Shown here: positions 52,701-60,537 of the stretch, in pieces
Layout of the letters: every line of letters begins with the position of its first letter
How positions within the stretch are numbered: position 1 is the first letter of the stretch
Translations under genes and position numbers: made by a program
The notes under the pieces: model-generated
What the model was told of the DNA's origin: nothing
Databases searched by the model: none
Seen by the model: the letters and a program-made list of their open reading frames with translations, nothing else
Source: Sphingomonas xinjiangensis
GTDB taxonomy: Bacteria > Pseudomonadota > Alphaproteobacteria > Sphingomonadales > Sphingomonadaceae
Length of the DNA stretch: 60,999 nucleotides
Direction: 5' to 3'
Assembly (NCBI RefSeq): GCF_014199255.1
Contig: NZ_JACIJF010000018.1
Span: 1-60,999, forward strand

Positions 52701-54315
52701 GCTGCTCGAGGCGCTTCAGGCTATCGCAGCCGAGGTCGACTCCGCCAGTCTGCTGACCACGCTGATGCGGCTGACGCTCTCCTCCGCAGGCGCGACCCGA
52801 GGCACCCTCTATCTCCTGCGCGACGGTAAGCCTCAGCAGGTCGCATCGGCCGGCCTGGTCGAGCGCGAGGTTCAGGTAACGGTCGGCGGCGACAGGATGG
52901 CCACGGCGTTCGAACAACGGCTGATCAACCGCGTGTGGGCCAGCGGCACCCGGGACATCCTGTTCGAACAGGACGCATCCTCCCCCCTTCCTCGAACCGA
53001 GCCACGCTCCGCGCTGTGTCTCCCACTCAAGCGCAAGGGGGCGCTCACCGGACTCCTCTACCTGGAGAACAATGTCGCAAGTCGCGCCTTCTCACAGGAA
53101 CAGGCGGCCATGCTCGAGTTCATCGCGGCGCAGGCGGCCAGTTCTCTCGAGATCGCTCAGCTCTACGAAGGCCTTCTGAAGGAGAACCGCGAGAGAACGC
53201 TGGCAGAGGAATCCCTGCGTCGCTCCCAGGCGTGGCTTACGGCCGGCCAAGCCTTGTCCAAGACCGGTAGCTGGCGGTGGAACATGCAATCAGGGGAAGT
53301 CGAGTGGTCGGCACAGCATTACGAGATCTTCGGTCTCGTGCCTTACTCGGTGACACCAACCGTCGAACTGCTAGTGAGCCTCATACATCCGGACGACCGC
53401 GACGGCACCCTCGCCGTGATGGACCAGGCGCGCAGGGAAACGACGACCTTCGGCCATGAATATCGTATTATCCGCCCGAACGGAGAAGTGCGCCACATCC
53501 ATGGCATCGGTGCGCCTGAGGCAGGAGAACCTGCCGGTGCCGTCATTGGCACTGTGATGGACATCACCGATCGCAAGCTTGCCGAAGATGCGGCTCGAAG
53601 CGTGCAGCACGACCTGGCGCACGCAGCCCGCCTCGCGATGGTGGGCGAACTGGCGGCCTCCATCATCCACGAGATCAATCAGCCGCTGGCGGCGACCGTC
53701 GCCAGCGCCGAAGGTGCGCGGCGCTGGATCAACCGCGCAACGCCAGACGTCGAGGAAGCCAAATCGATGCTGGACGACGTGATCTCCGAGGCTTCACGCG
53801 TCGCTGACATCGTCGCCGGACTGCGCGCTCTGGCCCGCAAGGGCGAAACGGAAGTCACAGCCATCGATCTGCAGGAAGCAATCGACGAGGTGCTCGTAGT
53901 CATGCGGCCCGAGTTCGAAAAGAACGAGGTCCTGCTCACGCGCACCGCGGCAAGCTGCCGGCCGGTGGTATACGGGCAACGCGTCCAGCTTCAGCAGGTC
54001 CTGATCAACCTTCTGCGCAACGGCATCGAGGCGATGCGGGACGCCGGGTCCACGGAACGCAGGATGCACCTGGAACTCGGCATGGAAAATGAGCACGTTC
54101 GTGTCACGGTGACGGACAGCGGGCCGGGGATCGAACCTGCGGTCGCCGAGTCCCTGTTCGAGCCGCTGGTCACCTCCAAGCGGGAGGGCATGGGCATGGG
54201 CCTCGCAATCTCGAAATCTATCGCGAAAAGCCACGGCGGAATGCTCGAACTGCTTCCCTCCGCGGTCGGTGCCAGCTTCTCGTTCACTGTTCCGACTTAC
54301 AGGAGGCCAGCCTGA
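49741..54315 (+). CDS. ATPase-GAF-PAS-histidine kinase part of the giant hybrid kinase
   Basis: About 1524 codons in the +1 frame relative to the kinase part; this frame is open from 49570. It begins with the linker ALTQAHALGQVELRERDW, then an AAA16-like NTPase (Walker A ISGSAGSGKTTLV near 49.87 kb, Walker B IVLFIDDIQWA), a long helical TPR-like region, a GAF domain (about 52.7-53.2 kb), PAS (TGSWRWNMQSGEVEWS, SLIHPDDRDG), H-box SIIHEINQPLAAT and intact ATP boxes NLLRNGIEAM, VTDSGPGI and GMGMGLAISKSI. No ATG, GTG or TTG lies before 49990, which is downstream of Walker A, so independent translation is doubtful. Either a one-base insertion or a sequence error near 49740 splits the gene. Confidence 0.8.
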   Translation, partial: ALTQAHALGQVELRERDWAQEHLKTRVAELAKSGQFHVTAISGSAGSGKTTLVRTVQADLLSAGAHFGDGKFSQVGNELPYGPLAAALGGRLRALARAPGAADVAETVSAMLGADLGSLAKILPGLRELLPDIPQPAEPMGDPELRLHRALLRLIGYLGEHGPIVLFIDDIQWARPAFVRLARALVASGGIPNMLLIVALRDDEAKARSDVAELIDLLASDPSFGLLALPPLTPAGVQQVAEELLGGLVSSLAEQVHSQSRGNPLHAVQLLSALAESRASQPHQALATDNPVAGDVVALLRSKILELPADTLGLLCQAACIGHAVSAPISGALWSQDARAGFIPAIDAGLVSWAGDELEFSHDKVHEAALMLLDAPARRQAHKEVGEALLLAAGAEGDELALAALNQIARGYEYVAPNERESVARRVIEGAGIAQGSLAFQVAVDLLDAAENMLGQTRWDANPRLAVEIAIAMARALMLSGNMALALDRLEDLLTRSLPLGEQRAAVYLKVVGLIASDRYSEAIDVSLAHLRVEGIMFSRSPSNEDVDAEYARLLRSVEHGALDEIVDRDALSDEALLFQVNLLSELIPASLSIDRNLFAMVTTRITNITLEHGPNATGAYVFATMNMVVGFRFGDFQLGHRFGTTAMELVKRPELAGRKARAIQCFGALVVPWNGHVRSGITFVEQGLDAAIEAGDLVFAAYSRDHMQTLRYVSADPLPLVEREAQSAVVSAHNAGIAHASTFQVQVARARALQGGASAFGTLDDGEFSEAQYEAMLNAWPGLGMATFRYLTFKLEARLQAGRLDEALACSRDAESLQWTCASFFDVAEYQLHSGLAAADALAIGHPDREYLQSRLDTAVGEMRRWSDSAPDNFRCRMLLLEGARWFARGDYGLASSCFDQSLQSAADNGFVQIEAFAAERAALAKRAAGMLEVAAAYAALAYRKYLEWGAGAKAKALLDAWPTAGANDRNLASHALTLEKLDLGALLEALQAIAAEVDSASLLTTLMRLTLSSAGATRGTLYLLRDGKPQQVASAGLVEREVQVTVGGDRMATAFEQRLINRVWASGTRDILFEQDASSPLPRTEPRSALCLPLKRKGALTGLLYLENNVASRAFSQEQAAMLEFIAAQAASSLEIAQLYEGLLKENRERTLAEESLRRSQAWLTAGQALSKTGSWRWNMQSGEVEWSAQHYEIFGLVPYSVTPTVELLVSLIHPDDRDGTLAVMDQARRETTTFGHEYRIIRPNGEVRHIHGIGAPEAGEPAGAVIGTVMDITDRKLAEDAARSVQHDLAHAARLAMVGELAASIIHEINQPLAATVASAEGARRWINRATPDVEEAKSMLDDVISEASRVADIVAGLRALARKGETEVTAIDLQEAIDEVLVVMRPEFEKNEVLLTRTAASCRPVVYGQRVQLQQVLINLLRNGIEAMRDAGSTERRMHLELGMENEHVRVTVTDSGPGIEPAVAESLFEPLVTSKREGMGMGLAISKSIAKSHGGMLELLPSAVGASFSFTVPTYRRPA

Positions 54316-54321
54316 TCGTAG

Positions 54322-54702
54322 TCAGTCCTCGGCTCTGACGAGCGCGCCCTCGATGCAGGCGATCAGTTCCTCGCCCTTGAACGGCTTCGCTAGAATGCAG
54401 TGAACGCCAGCGCTCTTCGCTTCCGCCTCGACCTCGGGTGTCAGGTATGCGGTGATGAGTATCATCGGGAACCCTTCAGAATGGCTGGCGAGTCTCCTGG
54501 CGAGATCGATTCCGCTCATGCCTTTCGGGATCTGGAAGTCGCTGACGAGGCATTGGCATCTGCCGACGGCATCGGACTGCAGGAAATCCTCCGCTGAGGA
54601 GAAGGCGGACACCTCGCAGCCGAAGCTGCGCAGGAGACCGCTGAGGGACCTCCGCACTCCGGCGTCGTCATCGATGATGCAAACCGACTGACCTTCTTGC
54701 AC
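54322..54702 (-). CDS. single-domain response regulator
   Basis: 126 residues, receiver only: VCIIDDDAGVRRSLSGLLRS, Asp in CLVSDFQIPKGMSG, MILITAYLTPEVEAEA and Lys in CILAKPFKGEEL. It converges with the giant kinase gene, six bases apart, and is a likely acceptor or phosphate sink for it. The architecture mirrors the receiver-only protein at 23.1 kb. Confidence 0.91.
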   Translation of the reverse strand: MQEGQSVCIIDDDAGVRRSLSGLLRSFGCEVSAFSSAEDFLQSDAVGRCQCLVSDFQIPKGMSGIDLARRLASHSEGFPMILITAYLTPEVEAEAKSAGVHCILAKPFKGEELIACIEGALVRAED

Positions 54703-54788
54703 TCGGGAAGGATCCTCGTCCTGAAGTGGCTGAGCTTCTGAGCTACGGCTTGGCGCACCCCGGCTCCATTGTACTCGAGCGTAATCGA

Positions 54789-55433
54789 TCAGCGGGACGC
54801 GTTGATCCCTAGTTCATCGGCGATTTTCGCGAACGCGATGATCGTCGTGGCTCCCAGCTTCCGCATGCCGTTGCTGCGATGGACCTTTACCGTCACTTCG
54901 CTGATGCCGAGATCGAAAGCTATCTGCTTGTTCAACTTTCCGGCGGCGACGAGCGTCATCACCTCCCGTTCCCGCGAGGAGAGCGCCGCCCATAGCGTGC
55001 GTAGACTCTCAAGATGTGCATTCTGGGCGCGCGCCGCCTTGTCACGGGTAAGCGCGGCGGAGACAGCGGAGAGCATCTGCTCCGCGGCGAACGGCTTCGG
55101 CAGGAAGTCGACTGCGCCGGCTTTCATGCCCTGGACGGACATGGGCACGTCGCCGAAACCGGTCATCAGGATCACCGGCATCGAGGTGCCCTGGTCGCGC
55201 AGGCGAGACTGGAACTCCAGCCCGCTCATGCCCGGAAGTCTCACGTCGAGCACCAGGCAACCCGGCTTGTCGAGCATGTCGGAGGCGAGGAACTCGTCGA
55301 CGCTGCCATATTGCAGCGACGTGTAGCCGCTCGAGCGCAGCAGCCCGTCGATGCTCCTGCGCAAGGCGGGATCATCGTCGACGATGTGCACGGTGGCACT
55401 CGCATCGATGGAGTCGGCTACCTTCATCAGCAT
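54789..55433 (-). CDS. FixJ/NarL-family response regulator
   Basis: 214 residues (Met3 at 55427 also possible). The receiver has VHIVDDDPALRRSIDGLL, Asp in CLVLDVRLPGMSGLEF, MPVILMTGFGDVPMSVQGM and Lys in FLPKPFAAE. The LuxR helix-turn-helix has LSSREREVMTLVAAGKLNKQIA and ISEVTVKVHRSNGMRKLG. It should be the transcriptional output of the giant kinase. It lies upstream of the single-domain regulator in a two-gene unit. Confidence 0.92.
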   Translation of the reverse strand: MLMKVADSIDASATVHIVDDDPALRRSIDGLLRSSGYTSLQYGSVDEFLASDMLDKPGCLVLDVRLPGMSGLEFQSRLRDQGTSMPVILMTGFGDVPMSVQGMKAGAVDFLPKPFAAEQMLSAVSAALTRDKAARAQNAHLESLRTLWAALSSREREVMTLVAAGKLNKQIAFDLGISEVTVKVHRSNGMRKLGATTIIAFAKIADELGINASR

Positions 55434-55537
55434 GTCGCCTTATCGTGAGCCGCAGCGCTCGCGGACGTCAATTAAACCAAAGGGGCATTGCGTTCCCCTG
55501 CGCCATGGTCCTCGATGGACGACATCAGTCGCACGGA

Positions 55538-56089
55538 TCAGAGATTTTCCGACCGGAAGCGGTCCGCAAAGCTGACCTCCTCACCGGCGATCATGAACTT
55601 GCCCCGACCGCGATAGTGGAGCGTCCTGGGCATATCGATCGGCGCGACTGAAGCCTTCACGATCTCCCAGACGAAGAAGCTGTACTCGTCGATCATGCGA
55701 TCTTCATACAGTCTGCACTCGAAGCTCGCATAGCATTCGGCGATCTGCGGTGCGCTGACGCGTGCGCCCGGCACCGCGGTGAGGCCTGTCTCAGCGAACT
55801 TGTCACCGTCGTCGGCATGCATGTTTCCGATCTGAACGACCTGCTCCACCATCTCGAAGGTCGGGATGTTGATCACACATTCGCGCGTTTCGACGATGGC
55901 GGCATGGGAGCGGTTGCCCTCCCAGAGATAGCAGCCGACCAAGGCAGGCGAGAACTGCATCATCGTGTGCCATCCCATCGTCATCACGTTGAAGCGGCCG
56001 TTCACACGCGATGTCACGAGTACGACGGGACCCGTCTCGAGGTGCTCCCGTGCCCGGACAAGGGGAAAGTCTCGCTTTTCGTAACGCAT
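55538..56089 (-). CDS. flavin reductase family protein
   Basis: 183 residues from the ATG at 56089 (GAGGGCAG upstream); the open extension to 56236 has no support. It has a flavin-reductase-like FMN-binding split barrel with TGPVVLVTSRVNGRFNVMTM, SPALVGCYLWEGNRSH, ECVINIPT and ETGLTAVPGARV. Members are NAD(P)H:flavin reductases or FMN-binding oxidoreductases feeding monooxygenases. It diverges from the SDR at 56.3 kb. Confidence 0.9.
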   Translation of the reverse strand: MRYEKRDFPLVRAREHLETGPVVLVTSRVNGRFNVMTMGWHTMMQFSPALVGCYLWEGNRSHAAIVETRECVINIPTFEMVEQVVQIGNMHADDGDKFAETGLTAVPGARVSAPQIAECYASFECRLYEDRMIDEYSFFVWEIVKASVAPIDMPRTLHYRGRGKFMIAGEEVSFADRFRSENL

Positions 56090-56294
56090 AACACTGCCCT
56101 CGTCCGGCCAACGCGGGCGAAAGATGCTCCTCGTCGTCGCGCGTCTCCATTGTCCAGGTGGATACTGTCTGCATGGATACTGGAACAGGCCAACGACCCC
56201 CTCGATCATCACGCGAGCGAAAGACCGATTCCGCACCCGATTTCGCCGTTGGCGAGGATCGGTCCTTCGGCGCGATCATTGAGGAGAGTGGCCG

Positions 56295-57089
56295 ATGCGC
56301 CATAGAGTTTGGTTCGTCACCGGGATCTCGCGCGGCCTCGGCAAGGCCATCGCGCAGTGCGCCATCGGCGGCGGCGACTTCGTGGTCGGGACCACGAGGT
56401 CCGGCGAAGCGCCCGCCGACCTGCCGCCGCAGCGATTGGCCGTGCTGAAAGTGGACATGCGGGACACCGAAGGCGTCGCATCCGCAGTGCGGGCAGCGGC
56501 TGATCTGAAGGGCCGGCTGGATGTGTTGGTCAACAACGCTGGATACGGGCTGCTCGGTCCTGTCGAGACCGCGAGCGCCGACGAAGTCGGCGCTGTATTC
56601 GAGACCAACGTCTTCGGCCCCATAGCAGCCATCAGAGCAGCGCTGCCGATCATGCGAGCCCAACGAAGCGGGCACATCATCAACATCTCCTCCGTGGCTG
56701 GGATGGCGCCTGCTCCCGGAACGGGGATCTACTCGGCAACAAAGGCGGCGCTCTCCGCAATGTCGTACAGCCTTGCAGCGGAACTTGCACCGCACGGCGT
56801 TCGCGTCACTGCCGTTTCCCCGGGATCGTTCCGAACGGAGTTCCTGGAGCCTCGCTCGGTCCGTCAAACGGGTCAGGCGACGACCGGATACGAGGAGACA
56901 GCAGAGCCAACGATCGACGCTCTCCTGCGCAAGAGCCTCAAGCAGATCGGCGATCCTGAGCGCGCCGCAGCCGCCATAGCGGAGATCGTCCGTGCCGAAG
57001 CAGATCCCCTCGACCTGCTTCTAGGAAGCGACGCCCTGGAGCGTGTGCAGAGCCGCGGCGCCCGATTTCAGGCGGATATCCAGGCCTGA
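56295..57089 (+). CDS. SDR family oxidoreductase
   Basis: 264 residues, GAGGAG upstream. It has WFVTGISRGLGKAIAQ (a TGxSxGxG motif), TTRSGE at strand two (NADP-type), NNAGYGLLGPVE, catalytic Ser in NISSVAGMAPA and YSATKAALSAM. The extended C-terminus (GDPERAAAAIAEIVRAE) is typical of the DltE-like classical group. It lies 83 bases before another SDR. Confidence 0.92.
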   Translation: MRHRVWFVTGISRGLGKAIAQCAIGGGDFVVGTTRSGEAPADLPPQRLAVLKVDMRDTEGVASAVRAAADLKGRLDVLVNNAGYGLLGPVETASADEVGAVFETNVFGPIAAIRAALPIMRAQRSGHIINISSVAGMAPAPGTGIYSATKAALSAMSYSLAAELAPHGVRVTAVSPGSFRTEFLEPRSVRQTGQATTGYEETAEPTIDALLRKSLKQIGDPERAAAAIAEIVRAEADPLDLLLGSDALERVQSRGARFQADIQA

Positions 57090-57172
57090 CGCGCGCTTAC
57101 GCTCTCGACCGACATCTCGGACGACGCTGCGGGCTGAACCTATCAATCGATCAACCAACCATGGAGATGAAC

Positions 57173-57907
57173 ATGAACGGGGTATCAGGAAAAGTCGTGC
57201 TGATTACCGGCGCCAGCAGCGGGATCGGGGAGGCAACGGCCCGTAGCTTGGCAAGCGAGGGCGCTCGGGTGATGCTGGGTGCGCGAAGGACGGATCGGCT
57301 CGAGCGACTGGTTGACGAGATCACCGCCTCGGGCGGCGAAGCGCGCTGCAGGCGTCTCGACGTGACGTCTCGCGAGGACCTGGCAGACTTCGCAAACGAA
57401 GCTCGTTCGGTATTCGGCCGCGTAGACGTGATCGTCAACAACGCGGGCGTCATGCCGCTATCACCCATGGCTTCCTTGAAGGTAGACGAGTGGGACCGGA
57501 TGGTCGACGTCAACATCAAGGGCGTCCTTTACGGGATCGCCGCCGCATTGCCGATCATGCTGGAACAGGGCCAGGGGCAGGTGATCAACGTCTCGTCGAT
57601 CGGCGGACACGCCGTGAGCCCGACCGCCGCAGTCTACTGCGCGACCAAGTTCGCCGTGCGGGCGATCTCGGACGGCCTTCGCCAAGAGAACGACAAGATC
57701 CGGGTGACGGTGATCTCGCCCGGAGTGGTCGAGTCCGAGCTGGCAGAGAGCATCTCTGACGAGAAAGGCCGTGAAGAGATGAAGACGTTCCGTGCCATCG
57801 CACTGAAGCCCGACGCCATCGCGAACGCGATTCGGTTCGCCATCGCACAACCGGCGGATGTGGACACGAGCGAGATCATCGTGCGCCCTACCGCCAGCCC
57901 GTTCTGA
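57173..57907 (+). CDS. SDR family oxidoreductase
   Basis: 244 residues if it starts at the third in-frame ATG (57173), which has GGAG six bases upstream; ATG at 57161 adds four residues. Motifs: VVLITGASSGIGEATARS, ARRTDRLE (NADP-type Arg pair), NNAGVMPLSP, NVSSIGGHAV and YCATKFAVRAI. It is like the SDR at 21.6 kb. It precedes the IS element by about 100 bases. Confidence 0.93.
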   Translation: MNGVSGKVVLITGASSGIGEATARSLASEGARVMLGARRTDRLERLVDEITASGGEARCRRLDVTSREDLADFANEARSVFGRVDVIVNNAGVMPLSPMASLKVDEWDRMVDVNIKGVLYGIAAALPIMLEQGQGQVINVSSIGGHAVSPTAAVYCATKFAVRAISDGLRQENDKIRVTVISPGVVESELAESISDEKGREEMKTFRAIALKPDAIANAIRFAIAQPADVDTSEIIVRPTASPF

Positions 57908-58017
57908 ACCGGCCGTCCACTGCGAACGGCGGAAACCGGCGAGGTCATGCATGAGTAACAACTACGTAGGTATGTGGGTCACCGCGGACGGATACATCCG
58001 CCATGAGCTCCTTCCTA

Positions 58018-58034
58018 GGTCGTAAACTCATTAA
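58018..58034 (+). repeat. IS left terminal inverted repeat
   Basis: GGTCGTAAACTCATTAA, matching the right end with about three to four differences. Confidence 0.75.
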
Positions 58035-58054
58035 ACGCGGGCGGGGGCGGCAGG

Positions 58055-58345
58055 CTACTCGTGATGGCGAGCCTCAATTACAGCCCAGTAGATAGCGGCG
58101 CAGCCAGCCACCGCTATCGCTATAGCTTCGAGCCAGAAGCCTACGGGATGGTCGGCGCGCGATAGGCCGTTTCCATGAAGATAGATCACGCCATCCGACA
58201 CGTTCCAGGTGAGGAACGCCAAGATGGCGATCCCGAACGAGCCAGCAGCGATGCGACGCGGCATTCCGTATCTGCGAGCTGATGATCTCATCGAGGCAGG
58301 ATCGTCGAAGCGGTAAACCTGCACAAGGGCGTTTGCAGTTTTCAA
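58055..58345 (-). CDS. small two-helix membrane protein inside the IS (passenger)
   Basis: 96 residues at most; inner Met19 or Met28 are plausible starts. Two transmembrane helices are likely: AAGSFGIAILAFLTWNVSDG and FWLEAIAIAVAGCAAIYWAV, joined by a short polar turn (HGNGLSRADHP). The gene lies wholly between the left repeat and the transposase, in the opposite direction and 30 bases from its start. I do not recognise a family. It may be an IS-borne cargo or captured gene. Confidence 0.5.
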   Translation of the reverse strand: MKTANALVQVYRFDDPASMRSSARRYGMPRRIAAGSFGIAILAFLTWNVSDGVIYLHGNGLSRADHPVGFWLEAIAIAVAGCAAIYWAVIEARHHE

Positions 58346-58374
58346 GCTGCACCGGATTGTGATTCAGGCTCAGC

Positions 58375-59141
58375 ATGAGCCGATATGACCTGACTGACTT
58401 CGAGTGGCGCGTGATCGAGCCGCTCCTGCCCAACAAGCCCCGAGGCGTGCCGCGCGTCGATGATCGCCGCGTGTTGAACGGCATCTTCTGGGTGCTGCGA
58501 TCGGGGGCGCCGTGGTGCGACCTGCCAGAGCGCTACGGCCCGCGCACCACCTGCTACAACCGCTTCAATCGATGGCGGCAGGCCGGCGTGTGGGAGCGGC
58601 TTATGGACGCCATCAGCGCCGCGTACGACGGCGAGATACAGATGATCGACAGCACTTCCATCCGGGCGCACCAGCAGGCTGCGACGGCAAAAAAGAGGGT
58701 CCAGATCATTGTCTCGGTCGCTCCCGAGGCAGGCTCACGACGAAGATCCACGTCGTCGTCGATGCGCAGGGGCTCCCGATCCGGCTCGGTCTAAGCGCAG
58801 GCCAAGCGCACGACGGGATGACCGCCGACCGCCTGCTCGACCATCTCGGCCCGCGCACCATCGTGCTCGCCGACAAGGCCTATGATGCAGACCGCATCCG
58901 CAAGCTGATCCAGGACCAGGGCGCCACGCCCAACATCCCGCCCAAGAGCAACCGCAAGTGGAAGCCGTGCTTCAGCAAGCGGCTCTACCGCGAGCGAAAC
59001 CTCATCGAGCGCTTCTTCTCCAAGCTGAAGCACTTCCGCCGTGTTGCCACCCGCTATGACAAGCTCGCCGCCAACTTCCTCGCCATGATCCAGCTCGCTT
59101 CAATGCGTCTGTGGCTCCGGGCTTATGAGTCTACGGCCTAG
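58375..59141 (+). CDS. IS5-family transposase (orfAB, programmed -1 frameshift)
   Basis: ORF A starts at 58375 (MSRYDLTDFEWRVIEPLL) with DUF4096-like N-terminal domain and the first Asp in QMIDSTSIRAHQ. At 58689-58695 the codons read A-AAA-AAG, a canonical slippery heptamer. After -1 slippage the next codons continue EGPDHCLGRSRG then LTTKIHVVVDAQGLPIRL, the second Asp in VLADKAYDAD, and the Glu in RNLIERFFSKLKHFRRVAT. The full DDE protein is about 255 residues. Without slippage ORF A runs to 58794. The stop TAG (59139-59141) uses target bases beyond the inverted repeat. Confidence 0.9.
58689..58695 (+). promoter_or_regulatory. slippery heptamer A AAA AAG for -1 frameshifting
   Basis: In the ORF A frame the codons are gcA AAA AAG. 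A -1 shift here joins the two transposase frames exactly at the expected protein position. Confidence 0.85.
59122..59138 (-). repeat. IS right terminal inverted repeat
   Basis: Reads GGCCGTAGACTCATAAG on the minus strand. It overlaps the 3' end of the transposase gene. Confidence 0.75.
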
Positions 59142-59363
59142 TAGTGGTTCCAGTCTTGAAGGATATCGTCACTGCACGATGCTGACCTGCTGAACGATCG
59201 TTGCATTTGGGAAGCGGAATCCTAATCGGGAACGGCCCAAGCGGGGGGTAAAGCGCCGATCCGATTATAAGCTCAAGGTCAATAACGTGATTGCGATCAC
59301 GCGCCTCGGAGCTTGTTGCCATGGGCACCCACCCTCCTGGCACATGTCCACAGCGAGCTGACG

Positions 59364-59996
59364 TCAGCGGTTTAGGGGTGCTGCAGCTTCCGCTTCAAAA
59401 CCAACCTTGACGCTCTGCACTGTCATCACGGCTTGTCCTGCCTTAGTGGAACCTAAAAATGGCGTCCAAGCGGCTTTTACCCCTTTGCAGGCCACTTCAA
59501 CTATGTTTCCCGAGACAGTGGCTTCTGGCGTTCCGCACTGCGTGACTGCTCCGGTCGTATCAATGCTGACCACCAACTCTATCGGTGCCGGCGTTTTCGT
59601 TCCCTTGGTAAGAAGTGTGAGGTCGATAGCTGAAGGATAGGGATAACGCTTTATAAGCTCCTTCACTCTCACTAGGTCATCGGCCATGAACCACGAGGTC
59701 GCACTTCGATAAATCCCGTAGGCCGGTTTACCATCCGGACCCACTGCCGGCTTGAAGCGAGCACGTCGCATTAAGAGTCTGCACGAATACTGGTTCAAAT
59801 CTTCGAACCGCGTCGGCACTATCACTTCGCACTTCTCTGGATTGCCGTCGGGGCGCACGAGGATAGCAAATCCCACAACGCCGAACTCGTTTTTCCTCAT
59901 TGATGATTTTGGGTAATCATCGGGGCCTATCCACGCACCAGGATCTTTCGGTATCGCTGGTTGGATGATTGCAAGTGTTGCAAGCAGAATGAACAT
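59364..59996 (-). CDS. TonB C-terminal-like (energy transducer) protein
   Basis: 210 residues. The hydrophobic start MFILLATLAIIQPAIP works as a signal or anchor. A TonB_C-like domain follows: VVGFAILVRPDGNPEKCEVI (the G-x-V-x-V-x-x-x-G-x strand pattern), YSCRLLMRRARFKPAVGPDGKP and ATSWFMADD. A second similar repeat is suggested by ELVVSIDTTGAVTQCGTPEA. Such proteins transmit proton-motive force to receptors or act in envelope biology. It is short and lacks the Pro-rich linker of true TonB, so it may be a stand-alone paralogue. Confidence 0.75.
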   Translation of the reverse strand: MFILLATLAIIQPAIPKDPGAWIGPDDYPKSSMRKNEFGVVGFAILVRPDGNPEKCEVIVPTRFEDLNQYSCRLLMRRARFKPAVGPDGKPAYGIYRSATSWFMADDLVRVKELIKRYPYPSAIDLTLLTKGTKTPAPIELVVSIDTTGAVTQCGTPEATVSGNIVEVACKGVKAAWTPFLGSTKAGQAVMTVQSVKVGFEAEAAAPLNR

Positions 59997-60537
59997 GTAC
60001 CCCCCTTAAGACAACGTAATGCTGAAGATCGCTCTGATCGTCCACCAGCAAAAGATGGGCGTCCCGCTCCAACGCCTCCCCTGACTTCCTGATGCAACCG
60101 TCCGCCGGCACGAGCATGCGTGCCAGGCAGCGGATCGTTGGTTCTGAATAACGCGCGCGAGACGGCTAAAAACGCTAGCCTCCCGATCACTCGCTCGCTC
60201 ACCTGAGCGCGTCTGCTGGTTCAATGCCGCACCTCCGCAGCTTGGCGATCAGGCGCTTGTCTATCATAGACACCGTCTTGGCCGGATCGCCACAGCTTGC
60301 GAGCAATTTTCAGGATGCGAACAGCCAGAAGTACTTCATGCACTACTGCTATGCGACCCATGCAGGCTTGGGAAGCGCCACGTCGGATCTAAACGGCCGC
60401 GATCGAGCGTTAGCTGTGAATGCCTCCCGAAAGTGAATGGATGTCGCTTTCGGGGTACGCGAGCGTGACCTAAACGACTGACTTTGGGGCGTTTGCGGAC
60501 AGGCGATTTTGAGAAACGCGGCCTACGTCGGCTCATC
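59997..60537. other. intergenic
   Basis: 541 bases with no credible gene. Frames here are short or rich in Arg/Ser and have no domain. The upstream part should hold the promoter of the TonB-like gene. Confidence 0.35.

Larger units (their letters stand above)
58018..59138 (+). mobile_element. IS5-family element (IS427-like group) with passenger ORF
   Basis: Terminal inverted repeats are GGTCGTAAACTCATTAA at the left (58018) and GGCCGTAGACTCATAAG read from the right end (59138), 13-14 of 17 matched. Each is flanked by TA (58016-58017 and 59139-59140), consistent with the 2-bp target duplication of this group. About 1121 bp. The left 357 bases before the transposase start contain an antisense ORF for a small membrane protein, which is more than the usual spacer in this group. 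Confidence 0.85.

Noticed and set aside
60224..60436. 70-codon frame near the right edge
   Set aside because: No ribosome site, domain or neighbour support.
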